DNA of 64,000 bases from CAYSLU01 sp964431965 (GTDB taxonomy: Bacteria; Verrucomicrobiota; Kiritimatiellia; CAIKKV01; CAYSLU01), in assembly GCA_964431965.1 (NCBI GenBank), contig CAYSLU010000016.1, positions 1 to 64,000 of the forward strand, written 5' to 3'. Positions within the stretch are counted from its first letter, which is position 1. Every line of letters starts with the position of its first letter. The notes beneath the pieces were generated by a model that saw only the letters and a list, made by a program, of their open reading frames with translations, was not told where the DNA came from and searched no databases. The position numbers and the translations under genes were made by a program. Shown piece after piece: positions 36,609 to 44,507 of this stretch.

Positions 36609-36637
36609 AGAATAGCCGTTTCGGGTCAGCGGATCAA
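36609..36637 (-). promoter_or_regulatory. Candidate phoU promoter
   Basis: On the minus strand: TTGATC (36637-36632), a 17-base spacer, TATTCT (36614-36609). About 50 bases before the phoU ATG. No clear Pho box was seen next to it. Confidence 0.45.
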
Positions 36638-36875
36638 CCCGTCGGCACACAGCCCGGGGAGTCGCATCCGGATGCAGACGGTGAGGCTGAGCGGGAACTC
36701 GCCACCGGCAGGGCGACGAGAGACCGGGCTTCACGACCGAATCGCCCGAGGCGTACACCCCGCCTGGCGCTGAGCGGGCGGCGCCCCCCTCGCGTTGCGC
36801 GGCAGCCTCGCCGGCACCCGGCGGAGCCCCTGGCCGAAGCCCGTTGGCGGCCCGGCGTCCCGGGGCAGTTGGTCG

Positions 36876-36904
36876 TTGATTGCCGCGGCGTGGAATGCTA
36901 CTTA
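36876..36904 (+). promoter_or_regulatory. Candidate promoter for the Rrf2 regulator and peroxiredoxin genes
   Basis: TTGATT (36876-36881), a 17-base spacer and TACTTA (36899-36904), 26 bases before the ATG. Two AGGGA-type sites follow it before the start. Confidence 0.5.
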
Positions 36905-36930
36905 TGGAGGGAGATTAAGCGGAGGGACGG

Positions 36931-37383
36931 ATGATCAATCGGGAGACGGATTACGCGATTCGGGCGGTGCTGTGCCTGTCGCGGACGGGCGGAACGGGGA
37001 GCGCCTCCACGGCCGAGGTCGCTCGGACGATGGAGATACCGTACCGGTTTCTTCGGAAGCTGGTGCGGCCGCTGGTGCGGTCCGGCGTGGTCCGGAGCCG
37101 CCGGGGCAAGGGCGGCGGCCTGACGCTGGTGCGCCGACCGGAGGCGATCTCGCTTCTGGACGTGGTGCAGGCATTCGCGCCGGCCGCGACGAAGCTGAGC
37201 CTGTGCGTGGACGGCCGGAGCCGGTGCGGGCGCATGGGCCATTGCGCCGTACACCGGGAACTGAAGGAGGTCCAGCGGGTCGTGGATGAGCGACTGGGGC
37301 AGATTACGTTCGCGGCGCTGGCCGCGGAACCGGCTGTCGGCGCGGAAAAAAAGTCGAAAATTCGTTGTAAGGACACCAAGTAA
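36931..37383 (+). CDS. Rrf2-family regulator with three conserved cysteines
   Basis: 150 residues. A winged-helix DNA-binding domain (INRETDYAIRAVLCL, IPYRFLRKLVRPLV as recognition region, RGKGGGLTL wing) is followed by Cys92, Cys99 and Cys105 (C-x6-C-x5-C). IscR and NsrR use three Cys at nearly the same positions to bind an Fe-S cluster, so this is probably an iron-sulphur, oxidative or nitrosative stress sensor. A Lys-rich tail ends the protein. It is directly upstream of a peroxiredoxin gene, the obvious target. Regulation of its own operon is likely but no operator is identified. Confidence 0.88.
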   Translation: MINRETDYAIRAVLCLSRTGGTGSASTAEVARTMEIPYRFLRKLVRPLVRSGVVRSRRGKGGGLTLVRRPEAISLLDVVQAFAPAATKLSLCVDGRSRCGRMGHCAVHRELKEVQRVVDERLGQITFAALAAEPAVGAEKKSKIRCKDTK

Positions 37384-37467
37384 GGGGCATTATGAGTCGC
37401 ATGCGTTCCGGGTGGGGAGACGGTCTCCCCGAACCCGAGGCGACGCGAGGAAAGTGGAGGCATACAC

Positions 37468-38058
37468 ATGTCGGTACTCGTAACCAAGACGGCGCCCGAT
37501 TTCACCGCGCAGGCGGTTCTGCCGGACAACACGATCGCCAACCTGACTCTGTCGTCCTACCGGGGGAAGTACGTCGTGCTGTTCTTCTACCCGCTGGACT
37601 TCACGTTCGTCTGCCCGTCGGAGATCATCGCCTTCGACAAGGCGGGGAAGCGGTTCAAGGATAAGAACGCGGCGGTGATCGGCGTCTCGGTCGACTCGCA
37701 GTTCACGCACTGGGCGTGGCGCCAGACGCCTCGCGCGAAGGGCGGAATCGGCGAGATCGGGTTCCCGCTGGTGGCGGATCTGGACAAGAACATCTCGCGG
37801 GCCTACGGCGTGCTGCTGAACGAGCAGGTGTCGCTGCGCGGCTTGTTCCTGATCGACACGCACGGCGTGGTTCGGCACCAGCTGGTGAACGACCTGCCGC
37901 TCGGGCGCAACGTCGAAGAGGCGCTGCGCCTGCTCGAGGCGCTGCAGTTCCACGAGGAGCACGGCGAGGTCTGCCCGGCGAACTGGAAGCCCGGCGAGGA
38001 CGGCATGAAGCCGACGGCGGAGGGCGTGGCGGCGTATCTGAGCAAGCACTCGAAGTAG
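37468..38058 (+). CDS. Typical 2-Cys peroxiredoxin (AhpC/Prx type)
   Basis: 196 residues. Peroxidatic Cys49 is in DFTFVCPSEI and resolving Cys169 is in GEVCPANWKPG, as in AhpC/Prx1 enzymes. It reduces H2O2, organic peroxides or peroxynitrite, forming an intersubunit disulphide. GGIG is present near residue 92, one of the two motifs associated with overoxidation sensitivity. The C-terminal YF motif is not; the end reads AAYLSKHSK. GGAGG lies 7 bases before the ATG. No ahpF follows. The gene sits between an Rrf2 regulator and a two-Cys small protein. Confidence 0.94.
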   Translation: MSVLVTKTAPDFTAQAVLPDNTIANLTLSSYRGKYVVLFFYPLDFTFVCPSEIIAFDKAGKRFKDKNAAVIGVSVDSQFTHWAWRQTPRAKGGIGEIGFPLVADLDKNISRAYGVLLNEQVSLRGLFLIDTHGVVRHQLVNDLPLGRNVEEALRLLEALQFHEEHGEVCPANWKPGEDGMKPTAEGVAAYLSKHSK

Positions 38059-38084
38059 GTGGCTGTCGCGCAGGAGGTCAGGCC

Positions 38085-38312
38085 GTGAGCAACAAGGTGA
38101 CCGTGGAGCTGTGTCCGGAGACGGGTATCTGCTCGATCGTGCGCGAGGGCGGCGTGAAGACCGACCTGATGCCGAGCGAGGTGGCGGCCATCCGGGCGGC
38201 GGCCGGCGACCCGGCGAAAGTGCGCGAAGCGATCGGAGATGCGGATGCCGACTTCGCGAAGGCGCTGAGCGAGGGCGAGCTGCGGCAGGTGGCGTCCAGC
38301 GTCGGGCGCTAG
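38085..38312 (+). CDS. 75-residue two-cysteine protein of unknown function
   Basis: A short acidic protein with Cys10 and Cys16 in ELCPETGICSIV, then a helical Ala/Glu/Asp-rich body (SEVAAIRAAAGDPAKVREAI). I do not recognise a family. It begins with GTG at 38085 behind a strong AGGAGG seven bases upstream, 26 bases after the peroxiredoxin stop, so translation and co-transcription are credible. The C-x5-C pair and the neighbour suggest a redox or metal role (inference). Confidence 0.7.
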   Translation: MSNKVTVELCPETGICSIVREGGVKTDLMPSEVAAIRAAAGDPAKVREAIGDADADFAKALSEGELRQVASSVGR

Positions 38313-38333
38313 CCGGCCGGGAGCGGGGGCGGG

Positions 38334-38365
38334 CGGGGCCGTGCGGCGAAAGCTGCGCGGCCCCG
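38334..38365. terminator. Hairpin between the small two-Cys gene and tsaD
   Basis: An 8-base perfect stem, CGGGGCCG / CGGCCCCG, with a 16-base loop, centred in the gap between convergent genes. Only two T residues (TTGCGTT) follow on the plus side. Confidence 0.4.
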
Positions 38366-38371
38366 TTGCGT

Positions 38372-39430
38372 TCAGGGCTCGCCTGCCAGCGGGTCTTCGG
38401 CGATGGCCAGGCTGGGATAGACGTCCAGCCGCATGGCCCGCGGGCCGCGGACGCCAAAGCCGGATCCCGCCAGCCCGGCGATCATCGCGGCGTTGTCGGC
38501 GCAGAATTCGCGGGCGGCCATTGCCACGCGGGCTCCGAGCGCCCGCCCGGAATCCTCCAGCCGGGCGCGCAGCCGGCTGTTGAGCGAGACCCCGCCCATG
38601 ATGGCGACCGATCGCTCGCCCGCGTAGCCGCGCCGAATCCGCTGGACCAGCGCATCCACGATGGCTTCCTGATAGCTGGCGGCGAGATCGGCGATGTCCC
38701 CGGGGGACGCGGGCGGGTGCCGCTTGATGTGGTACAGCAGGGCGGTCTTGAGGCCACTGAACGTAAAGCAGAGGCGCGGATCGAATCCCGAGCCTGCCCC
38801 GAACGGCTTCCGCTGCATGCCCCGGGGGAAGTCGACCGCCTTCGGATTGCCGGACCGCGCGGCCTTGTCCATCGCGGGGCCGCCCGGATAGCCGAGGTGC
38901 AGCAGGTTCGCCGCCTTGTCGAACGCCTCGCCCGCCGCGTCGTCGATCGTCTGGCCGAGCACCGTGTAGCATCCCGGACCGGGCACTCGAACCAGGCAGG
39001 TATGCCCCCCCGATACGACGAGACACAGCATGGGAAGGGACTCCCGGACGTACCCCGGCGTCTGCTTCAGGAAGACCGAGTGGATGTGCGCCTCGAGGTG
39101 GTTGATGCCGATGAGCGGACGCTCCAGCCGGAGCGCGAGCGCCTTGGCCGCCGATAGCCCGACGAGCAGCGAGGTCGCCAGCCCCGGGCCGCAGGTGACG
39201 GCGACCGCATCCACCGCGGACCACCCGATGCCGGACTCGGCAACTGCCTGCTCGATCACGCCGGGGAGGGCCTCGACGTGGCTTCGCGATGCGACCTCCG
39301 GGACCACGCCTCCGTAGGGGCGGTGGAGCGCCACCTGGCTGAAGATCACGCTGCTCAGCACATCCTGCCCGTCGCGAACGACGGCGGCGGCCGTCTCGTC
39401 GCAGGAAGTTTCGATCCCGAGCACGTTCAT
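38372..39430 (-). CDS. tsaD: tRNA N6-adenosine threonylcarbamoyltransferase
   Basis: 352 residues. It transfers the threonylcarbamoyl group to A37 of ANN-decoding tRNAs with TsaB and TsaE. The ASKHA signatures are present: GIETSCDETAAAVV at the start, the metal-binding HLEAH (HxxxH), VSGGHTCLV, and DDAAGEAFDKAANLL. An EFCADNAAMIAG block in the C-terminal lobe completes the metal/nucleotide site. It starts 11 bases after the S41 protease gene on the same strand and is the last gene of the long minus-strand run from rplM. Confidence 0.95.
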   Translation of the reverse strand: MNVLGIETSCDETAAAVVRDGQDVLSSVIFSQVALHRPYGGVVPEVASRSHVEALPGVIEQAVAESGIGWSAVDAVAVTCGPGLATSLLVGLSAAKALALRLERPLIGINHLEAHIHSVFLKQTPGYVRESLPMLCLVVSGGHTCLVRVPGPGCYTVLGQTIDDAAGEAFDKAANLLHLGYPGGPAMDKAARSGNPKAVDFPRGMQRKPFGAGSGFDPRLCFTFSGLKTALLYHIKRHPPASPGDIADLAASYQEAIVDALVQRIRRGYAGERSVAIMGGVSLNSRLRARLEDSGRALGARVAMAAREFCADNAAMIAGLAGSGFGVRGPRAMRLDVYPSLAIAEDPLAGEP

Positions 39431-39441
39431 GGGGGCGGGCC

Positions 39442-40740
39442 TTACTGCTGGTGCTCGAAAATCAGGATGCCCTTGAGCAGATCGACGGCGCGCTCCAGCT
39501 GGCGGTCGGGCGTGCCTTCCGCGGCTTCCGTCGGCTGGGCCGGGTCTCGCGGCATGCCGGGGTTCTCGGCCCGCGCCCGGGTGACCTGGACCTTCTGCCA
39601 CTCGTCGGGCGCCATCGGAACCACGATGTCGGGCTCGATGCCCTTGTCGTGGATCACCCGCTCGCTGGGCGTGTAGTACTTGGCCGTCGTCAGGCGCAGG
39701 GCCGATCCGTCCTCGAGCTGGAAGACGCTCTGGACCGATGCCTTGCCGAAGGTGCGCTCGCCGACCAGGATGGCCCGCTTGTGGTCCTGCAGGGCGCCGG
39801 CCACGATCTCGGACGCGCTGGCGCTGCCCTCGTTGACGAGGATGGCCATGGGAAAGCCGGTGTGGGAGCGGGCGAGCCGGGCGCGCGCCGCATCCTGCTT
39901 CTGGACTCCGCCCCGGCCCCGCGTAAACACAACCATGTCGCCCTTCTTGAGGAAGCGCTCGCTCACTTCGATGGCTGAGGTCAGAAGTCCGCCGGGGTTG
40001 TTGCGCAGGTCCAGCACCAGGGCGTGCAGGCCGTTGGTGGTGAGCTTCTGCAGGGCCTCGTCCAGCGCCTTGGCGGTCGGCTCGCTGAACTGGGTGATCC
40101 GGATGTAGCCGATGCCGTCCCCGAGGATGCGCGTCCCCTTCACGCTGGACACGCGGATCACCTCGCGCATGAGCTGGAACTCGCGCAGCTCCTTCTCGGT
40201 CTGCCTCAGGATCTTCAGCGTAACGGAGGTGCCCTTTTCGCCGCGGAGCTTGCCGACCACGTCGCGGAGCGAAAGGCCGTCGGTCTTGGCTCCGTCGATT
40301 TCCATGATGCGGTCCCCGGACTGCAGGCCGGCCCGGAAGCCCGGCGTATCCTCCATGGGCGCAATGACGGCCAGCCCGCCGTCGCGCAGCCCGATCACCA
40401 CGCCGATGCCGCCGTATTCGCCGGCGGTCTCGTCCTTCATGTCCTCGTATACCTTGGGCTCCATGAACTGGCTGTGCGGGTCGAGCGACTGGAGCATGCC
40501 GCGCAAGGCGCCGTAGGTGAGGGCCTGGTACTCGGTCTTCTCCGCGTCGACGTAGTCCTTCCGGATCTGCGCCATGGCGCGGGTCAGCAGGCGGATCTGG
40601 CGGTACGCTTCCTCGCGGTCAGCGGGCGAGTCCGGCAGGGGGGTGGGCGCGCAGTGGCGGCAGCCCGCGAGCAGAGCGGCGGCGGCGACGGCGGCCCATC
40701 GGCGGCAGCATCGGGCGATGTGGCGGCGGTGCGGTTGCAT
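39442..40740 (-). CDS. S41-family carboxy-terminal processing protease, lipoprotein
   Basis: 432 residues. An N-terminal basic and hydrophobic stretch ends in LLAGC (Cys about 27), a lipobox. A PDZ domain covers about residues 95-170 (GIGVVIGLRDGG, GDRIMEIDG). The catalytic Ser/Lys dyad is in VNEGSASASEI and RTFGKASVQ. CtpA/Prc enzymes cut the C-terminal ends of envelope or tagged proteins in the periplasm. AGGAG lies 5-6 bases before the ATG at 40740; longer frames have no protein-like sequence. It precedes tsaD by 11 bases. The Pro/Glu-rich segment near residues 390-420 is a likely flexible spacer. Confidence 0.93.
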   Translation of the reverse strand: MQPHRRHIARCCRRWAAVAAAALLAGCRHCAPTPLPDSPADREEAYRQIRLLTRAMAQIRKDYVDAEKTEYQALTYGALRGMLQSLDPHSQFMEPKVYEDMKDETAGEYGGIGVVIGLRDGGLAVIAPMEDTPGFRAGLQSGDRIMEIDGAKTDGLSLRDVVGKLRGEKGTSVTLKILRQTEKELREFQLMREVIRVSSVKGTRILGDGIGYIRITQFSEPTAKALDEALQKLTTNGLHALVLDLRNNPGGLLTSAIEVSERFLKKGDMVVFTRGRGGVQKQDAARARLARSHTGFPMAILVNEGSASASEIVAGALQDHKRAILVGERTFGKASVQSVFQLEDGSALRLTTAKYYTPSERVIHDKGIEPDIVVPMAPDEWQKVQVTRARAENPGMPRDPAQPTEAAEGTPDRQLERAVDLLKGILIFEHQQ

Positions 40741-40805
40741 GGTGGCTCCTGGACGCGCGGGGGTGGCGGCACGCCGCCGGGCCCCGCCTGCGAACGCGAA
40801 AAAGC

Positions 40806-42434
40806 CTACGGGTTCGCCTCGGCGTTGTCCACGCGAACTTTGGCCTGGAGCAGCGCCGCCAGGGCCGCCAGCGCGCCGTACCAGGCGGCGACGACCCACG
40901 CCGAGGGGGGCGGTGGCGCCACGCACGCGTAGGGAATTCCGGCGAGCGCGTGCATGGATCGGGTGAGCGCCTCGACGAGCAGGAGATTGGCGTGGTTGAA
41001 CGGGATGGCCAGGGCCGGCCAGCACGCGCCGAAGAAAAGCGAAAGGCACCCGCCCAGAACGATGAGAAACGAGAGCGGGACGGCGATGAAGTTGGTCACG
41101 ACTCCGATCAGCGAAAGCGATCCGAAGCAGGTCGCGATGACCGGAGCCGTCACCACCCAGGCGGCCGTGGAAGCGGCCAGCAGCGCCCACGTGTGACGTC
41201 CGGCGGCGCGCAGGGCGCGGATCGGCAGGCTCTCGGGATCGCGCCGCCATGGGTCGGGGCGGTGCAGGCGGCTGCCGATCCGGTTGAAGCCCGGGTACAG
41301 CGCGATCAGCCCGAGCACGGCGAGGAACGAGAGGATGAAGCCGACGTCGAACAACTGGCCGGGGTCGGCCGCCAGGATGGCCACTGCCGCCAGACCCAGG
41401 GCGGATGCCGAGTCAGGCCGCCGGTCCAGGCTGGGCGCCGCGAAGAACGCGAGCGCCATGATGCAGGCCCGCACGGCGCTCGCGCTCAGGCCGGTGGCGA
41501 TCGTGTAGACGACGAGGACCGGCGCCACTCCGAACAGCCAGCGCTCGCGCGGCACTCCGCATGCCGCCAGCCCGACGATCAGCATGGCTGCTACCAGGCC
41601 GACATTGAGCCCGGAGATGGCGATGATGTGGGTTGTGCCCGTCGTTGCGAAATCGTCCCGCACGGCTGGCGGGATGTCCCCGCGATAGCCGAGCAGCAGC
41701 GCATGCAGCATCGACGTTCCCGGGTGCCCCTCGATGTCTCGCGCGAGTCCGTCGGCCGCGCGGCGCCGGCACCGAAGGCACCACTCGACCAGCGGGTTCC
41801 CCAGTCCGCGGGCCAGCAGCCGGGCGTGCGCGTACTCCCCGCGGACGGCGGGCCGCGAGGCCACGCGGCGGCCGACGAAGGGGTGCCGCGGGTCGTGTCG
41901 TACCGGCACGAGCCACAGGTCTCCGTAGCGGGGCCGCGGGCCGGCGCGTGCGGCCCAACTGGCGCGGACCGTTCCGGCGTCGGGGCTCCAGTCCGCGGTC
42001 GCCGCCGGGCGCGAGGCGCGCAGGGCGAGGGGAAAGCGCCAGATGGTGTAGCCGTCCGGATGGGGGCGGGCGTCCGGTTCGGCGGCGACGATGCCGAGCA
42101 CCTCGAAGCGGGCGCTCGCATCCGCCCAGGCGGCGGCGCTGAAGCGGTCGGCCGCCCACGCGCACGTCCAGGCGAACGCGAGGAGGGCGACCGCCGCGTG
42201 CGCGGCGCACGTCGGCGCGCGGCCTGCGGAGCGGCGGATGCCGGGGCCGATCCACATCGGCGGCCGGCGTTCGGTCCGTTGCGCCATCGAGAGGGCCAGC
42301 GCTCCCAGAAACGCCACGGCGGCTGCGGCGAGGGCAGGCCCGGGCGCGGCGGGGCGATGAATCCCGACGGCCACTCCCGCCAGGACGCTTGCGGTCAGGC
42401 CGAGCATCGGGCGTCTGGCGGGGGCGTCAGGCAT
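40806..42434 (-). CDS. comEC: ComEC/Rec2-type competence channel without the metallo-beta-lactamase domain
   Basis: 542 residues with many transmembrane segments. The competence-domain signature THIIAISGLNVGLVAAM is present, along with an OB-like N-terminal soluble region (FEVLGIVAAEPDARP onward) and the usual later helices GFILSFLAVLGL and GVVTNFIAVPLSFLI. ComEC forms the inner-membrane DNA uptake channel. The C-terminal metallo-beta-lactamase nuclease-like domain of full-length proteins (about 750 residues) is absent: the frame ends after a helix and VRVDNAEANP. It overlaps the thiD end by 8 bases. Confidence 0.88.
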   Translation of the reverse strand: MPDAPARRPMLGLTASVLAGVAVGIHRPAAPGPALAAAAVAFLGALALSMAQRTERRPPMWIGPGIRRSAGRAPTCAAHAAVALLAFAWTCAWAADRFSAAAWADASARFEVLGIVAAEPDARPHPDGYTIWRFPLALRASRPAATADWSPDAGTVRASWAARAGPRPRYGDLWLVPVRHDPRHPFVGRRVASRPAVRGEYAHARLLARGLGNPLVEWCLRCRRRAADGLARDIEGHPGTSMLHALLLGYRGDIPPAVRDDFATTGTTHIIAISGLNVGLVAAMLIVGLAACGVPRERWLFGVAPVLVVYTIATGLSASAVRACIMALAFFAAPSLDRRPDSASALGLAAVAILAADPGQLFDVGFILSFLAVLGLIALYPGFNRIGSRLHRPDPWRRDPESLPIRALRAAGRHTWALLAASTAAWVVTAPVIATCFGSLSLIGVVTNFIAVPLSFLIVLGGCLSLFFGACWPALAIPFNHANLLLVEALTRSMHALAGIPYACVAPPPPSAWVVAAWYGALAALAALLQAKVRVDNAEANP

Positions 42435-43215
42435 CCGCGAAGAGATTGAGGGGGACGTGCCGGCCGGCCGGCCGGGCCCGGCTCAGCGCGCGGGTGACGA
42501 ACGCCTTGGCCTCTCTCGCGGCGTCTCGAAGCGGGAGCCCGAGCGCGAGGTGCGCCGTCAGGGCTGCAGAAAACGTGCAGCCGGTGCCATGGGTCTCCTG
42601 CACGGCGATCCGCCGGTCCTCGAAGACGGTGCATTCGCCGTCTGCGAAGAGCACGTCGAGCACCGCGTCGCCGGCCAGGTGCCCGCCTTTGGCCACGCAC
42701 GCGACGTGAAAGCGCACGCTGATTTCGCGGGCGGCCACGGTCAGTTCATCGGGGGACCGGATGGGGTGCCCGCAGAGGATCTCGGCCTCCGGAAGGTTGG
42801 GCGTGACGACGGTGCACAGCGGGAGCAGGCGCTCGCACAGGCAGCGGATGGCATCCTCCCGGAGGAGTCGGGCGCCCGAGGTCGCCACCATGACCGGGTC
42901 CACAACGAGCGGCCGGATCCCCCGGCGCTTTACCGTGGCGGCGACCGCCTCGATGATGGGGGCGGCGTAGAGCATGCCGGTCTTGGCGGCGGCAACCGGG
43001 AACCCGTCGCAGACCGCGTCGATCTGCCGCTCGATGATGGAGGGCTCGAGCGCGGCGATGGCGGTGACGGCGTCCGGGTTCTGCGCGGTGACGCAGGTGA
43101 TGGCGGAGGTCCCGAACACGCCGAGCGCGGCGAACGTCTTGAGGTCGGCCTGAATACCGGCGCCGCCCCCGCTGTCGGATCCGGCGATCGTGAGCGCTAC
43201 CGGGACGTCAGCCAT
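42427..43215 (-). CDS. thiD: Hydroxymethylpyrimidine/phosphomethylpyrimidine kinase
   Basis: 262 residues. Ribokinase-type fold with the substrate loop AGSDSGGGAGIQADLK, the KTGML segment, VDPVMVATSG, and the anion hole ETHGTGCTFSAA. It phosphorylates HMP and HMP-P to HMP-PP for thiamine synthesis. No TPP riboswitch or other thi gene lies next to it. It is 44 bases downstream of argG and overlaps comEC by 8 bases, so it probably rides on the arginine/ribosomal-protein transcript. Confidence 0.95.
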   Translation of the reverse strand: MADVPVALTIAGSDSGGGAGIQADLKTFAALGVFGTSAITCVTAQNPDAVTAIAALEPSIIERQIDAVCDGFPVAAAKTGMLYAAPIIEAVAATVKRRGIRPLVVDPVMVATSGARLLREDAIRCLCERLLPLCTVVTPNLPEAEILCGHPIRSPDELTVAAREISVRFHVACVAKGGHLAGDAVLDVLFADGECTVFEDRRIAVQETHGTGCTFSAALTAHLALGLPLRDAAREAKAFVTRALSRARPAGRHVPLNLFADA

Positions 43216-43259
43216 ATCCTCTCCCCCGATTCCCCCTGTGACCCGGGCGGCGCGAGCCG

Positions 43260-44492
43260 TCAGACACGGATCTGTCCGGCCCGGGCGAGCGCCCGCGCCT
43301 CAACGCTTTGGATCTCGGCGTAGCCCTGCGAACTGGCGGGGTTCAGTCCCTCGCTCTCCTCCATGGAGGAGTCGGCCGGGTTGTAGAGCGAGGCCGCGCA
43401 GTCGGTCAGGCTGTGGAAGTACAGGTTGCCCTTGTACAGCCCAAGCCGGACCGTGCCGGTCGCATACTCCGCCATCGTGTCGATCGCGGCCATGGCGGCC
43501 CGCGTGACCGGGTCGAGCATGCGTCCGTCGTAGAGCTGGCCCGAGACGAGCGTGGACAGCGACTGGAACAGAGCGGTGCAGCGGCGGTCCATCGTGGCCT
43601 GGTAGACCTGCTTCAGGGCGAAGCCGAGCAGCTCCATGCCGGGCGCCTCGTAGACGCCGCGACTCTTGGTGCCGATGATCCGGTTCTCGAGCGCGTTCTT
43701 CATCCCGACGCCGTTGCGTCCGCCGACCTGGTTGGCCAGGAGCATCAGGTCCAGAGGGGGAAGCCTCTGGCCGTTGATGGCCACCGCGCGGGCGCGCTCG
43801 AACTGGACTTCCACCTCTTCGACGCGGTCGGGGGCCTGATGAGGCCATACGCCCATCGTCGGCTCCACGATCGTGGACGGCGTCTCCAGGCTCTCCAGAT
43901 CCTCCGCCTCGTGGGACAGCCCGGCGAGGTTGGCGTCGGTCGAGTATCGCTTCTTTCCGCCGGGGAACGCATCGATGCCGAAGCCCCGCAGGTACTCGGC
44001 CATCTGCTTGCGGCCGGCGAACTGCTGGAGCAGGATCGGGTCACGCCACGGCGCGTACACCCGCATCTCGGGTGCGAGCACGTTCGTGTAGCGCTCGAAG
44101 CGCATCTGGTCGTTGCCGCGTCCGGTCGCGCCATGCGAGAGGACGGTGCAGCCCCGGCGCTTGAGTTCGGGGATCAGCCCCCGGACGGTGACGGCCCGCC
44201 CGAGCCCGGTGGAGTTCCAGTACCCGCCGTCGTACATGGCCTGGGCCTTGACGATCTCGAAGCACGCCTCTGCCATCTCCGTGCGGAGGTCCACGATGAT
44301 CGTGTCCACGCCGCAGGGCGCCATTTTCGCGCGGATGTTGTCGATGTCCGCCTCGTCCGGCTGGGCGAGGTTGGCCGAGAAGCAGAGCACATCGACACCG
44401 GCTTCCCGGAGCCGCTTGGCGATGGTCCGGCTATCCAGCCCGCCGGATACGCAGACGCCGACCGTGAGGCCCTTCAGTTCGTCCAGTCTCAT
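43260..44492 (-). CDS. argG: Argininosuccinate synthase
   Basis: 410 residues. PP-loop VSGGLDSRTIAKRL near the start, then SHGATGRGNDQMRFE and a C-terminal tetramerisation tail rich in Glu/Ser. It condenses citrulline with aspartate using ATP. It is fourth in the order argJ-argB-argD-argG, 15 bases after argD. No argF or argH lies in the window. Several blocks differ in detail from the E. coli-like enzyme (MEESEGLNPASSQGY near the end), but the catalytic loops are complete. Confidence 0.95.
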   Translation of the reverse strand: MRLDELKGLTVGVCVSGGLDSRTIAKRLREAGVDVLCFSANLAQPDEADIDNIRAKMAPCGVDTIIVDLRTEMAEACFEIVKAQAMYDGGYWNSTGLGRAVTVRGLIPELKRRGCTVLSHGATGRGNDQMRFERYTNVLAPEMRVYAPWRDPILLQQFAGRKQMAEYLRGFGIDAFPGGKKRYSTDANLAGLSHEAEDLESLETPSTIVEPTMGVWPHQAPDRVEEVEVQFERARAVAINGQRLPPLDLMLLANQVGGRNGVGMKNALENRIIGTKSRGVYEAPGMELLGFALKQVYQATMDRRCTALFQSLSTLVSGQLYDGRMLDPVTRAAMAAIDTMAEYATGTVRLGLYKGNLYFHSLTDCAASLYNPADSSMEESEGLNPASSQGYAEIQSVEARALARAGQIRV

Positions 44493-44507
44493 GGCGCGCT
44501 CCTGCGA

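Larger units (their letters stand above)
36560..36930. other. 371-base divergent intergenic region (phoU / Rrf2)
   Basis: No gene or RNA was recognised. One promoter candidate faces each way (36609-36637 and 36876-36904). The middle (about 36650-36860) is very GC-rich without protein-like frames. Confidence 0.65.

Noticed and set aside
36543..36758. Minus-strand frame of about 71 residues in the phoU/Rrf2 gap
   Set aside because: No ribosome site, low-complexity Arg/Pro-rich translation, overlaps the phoU start and promoter.
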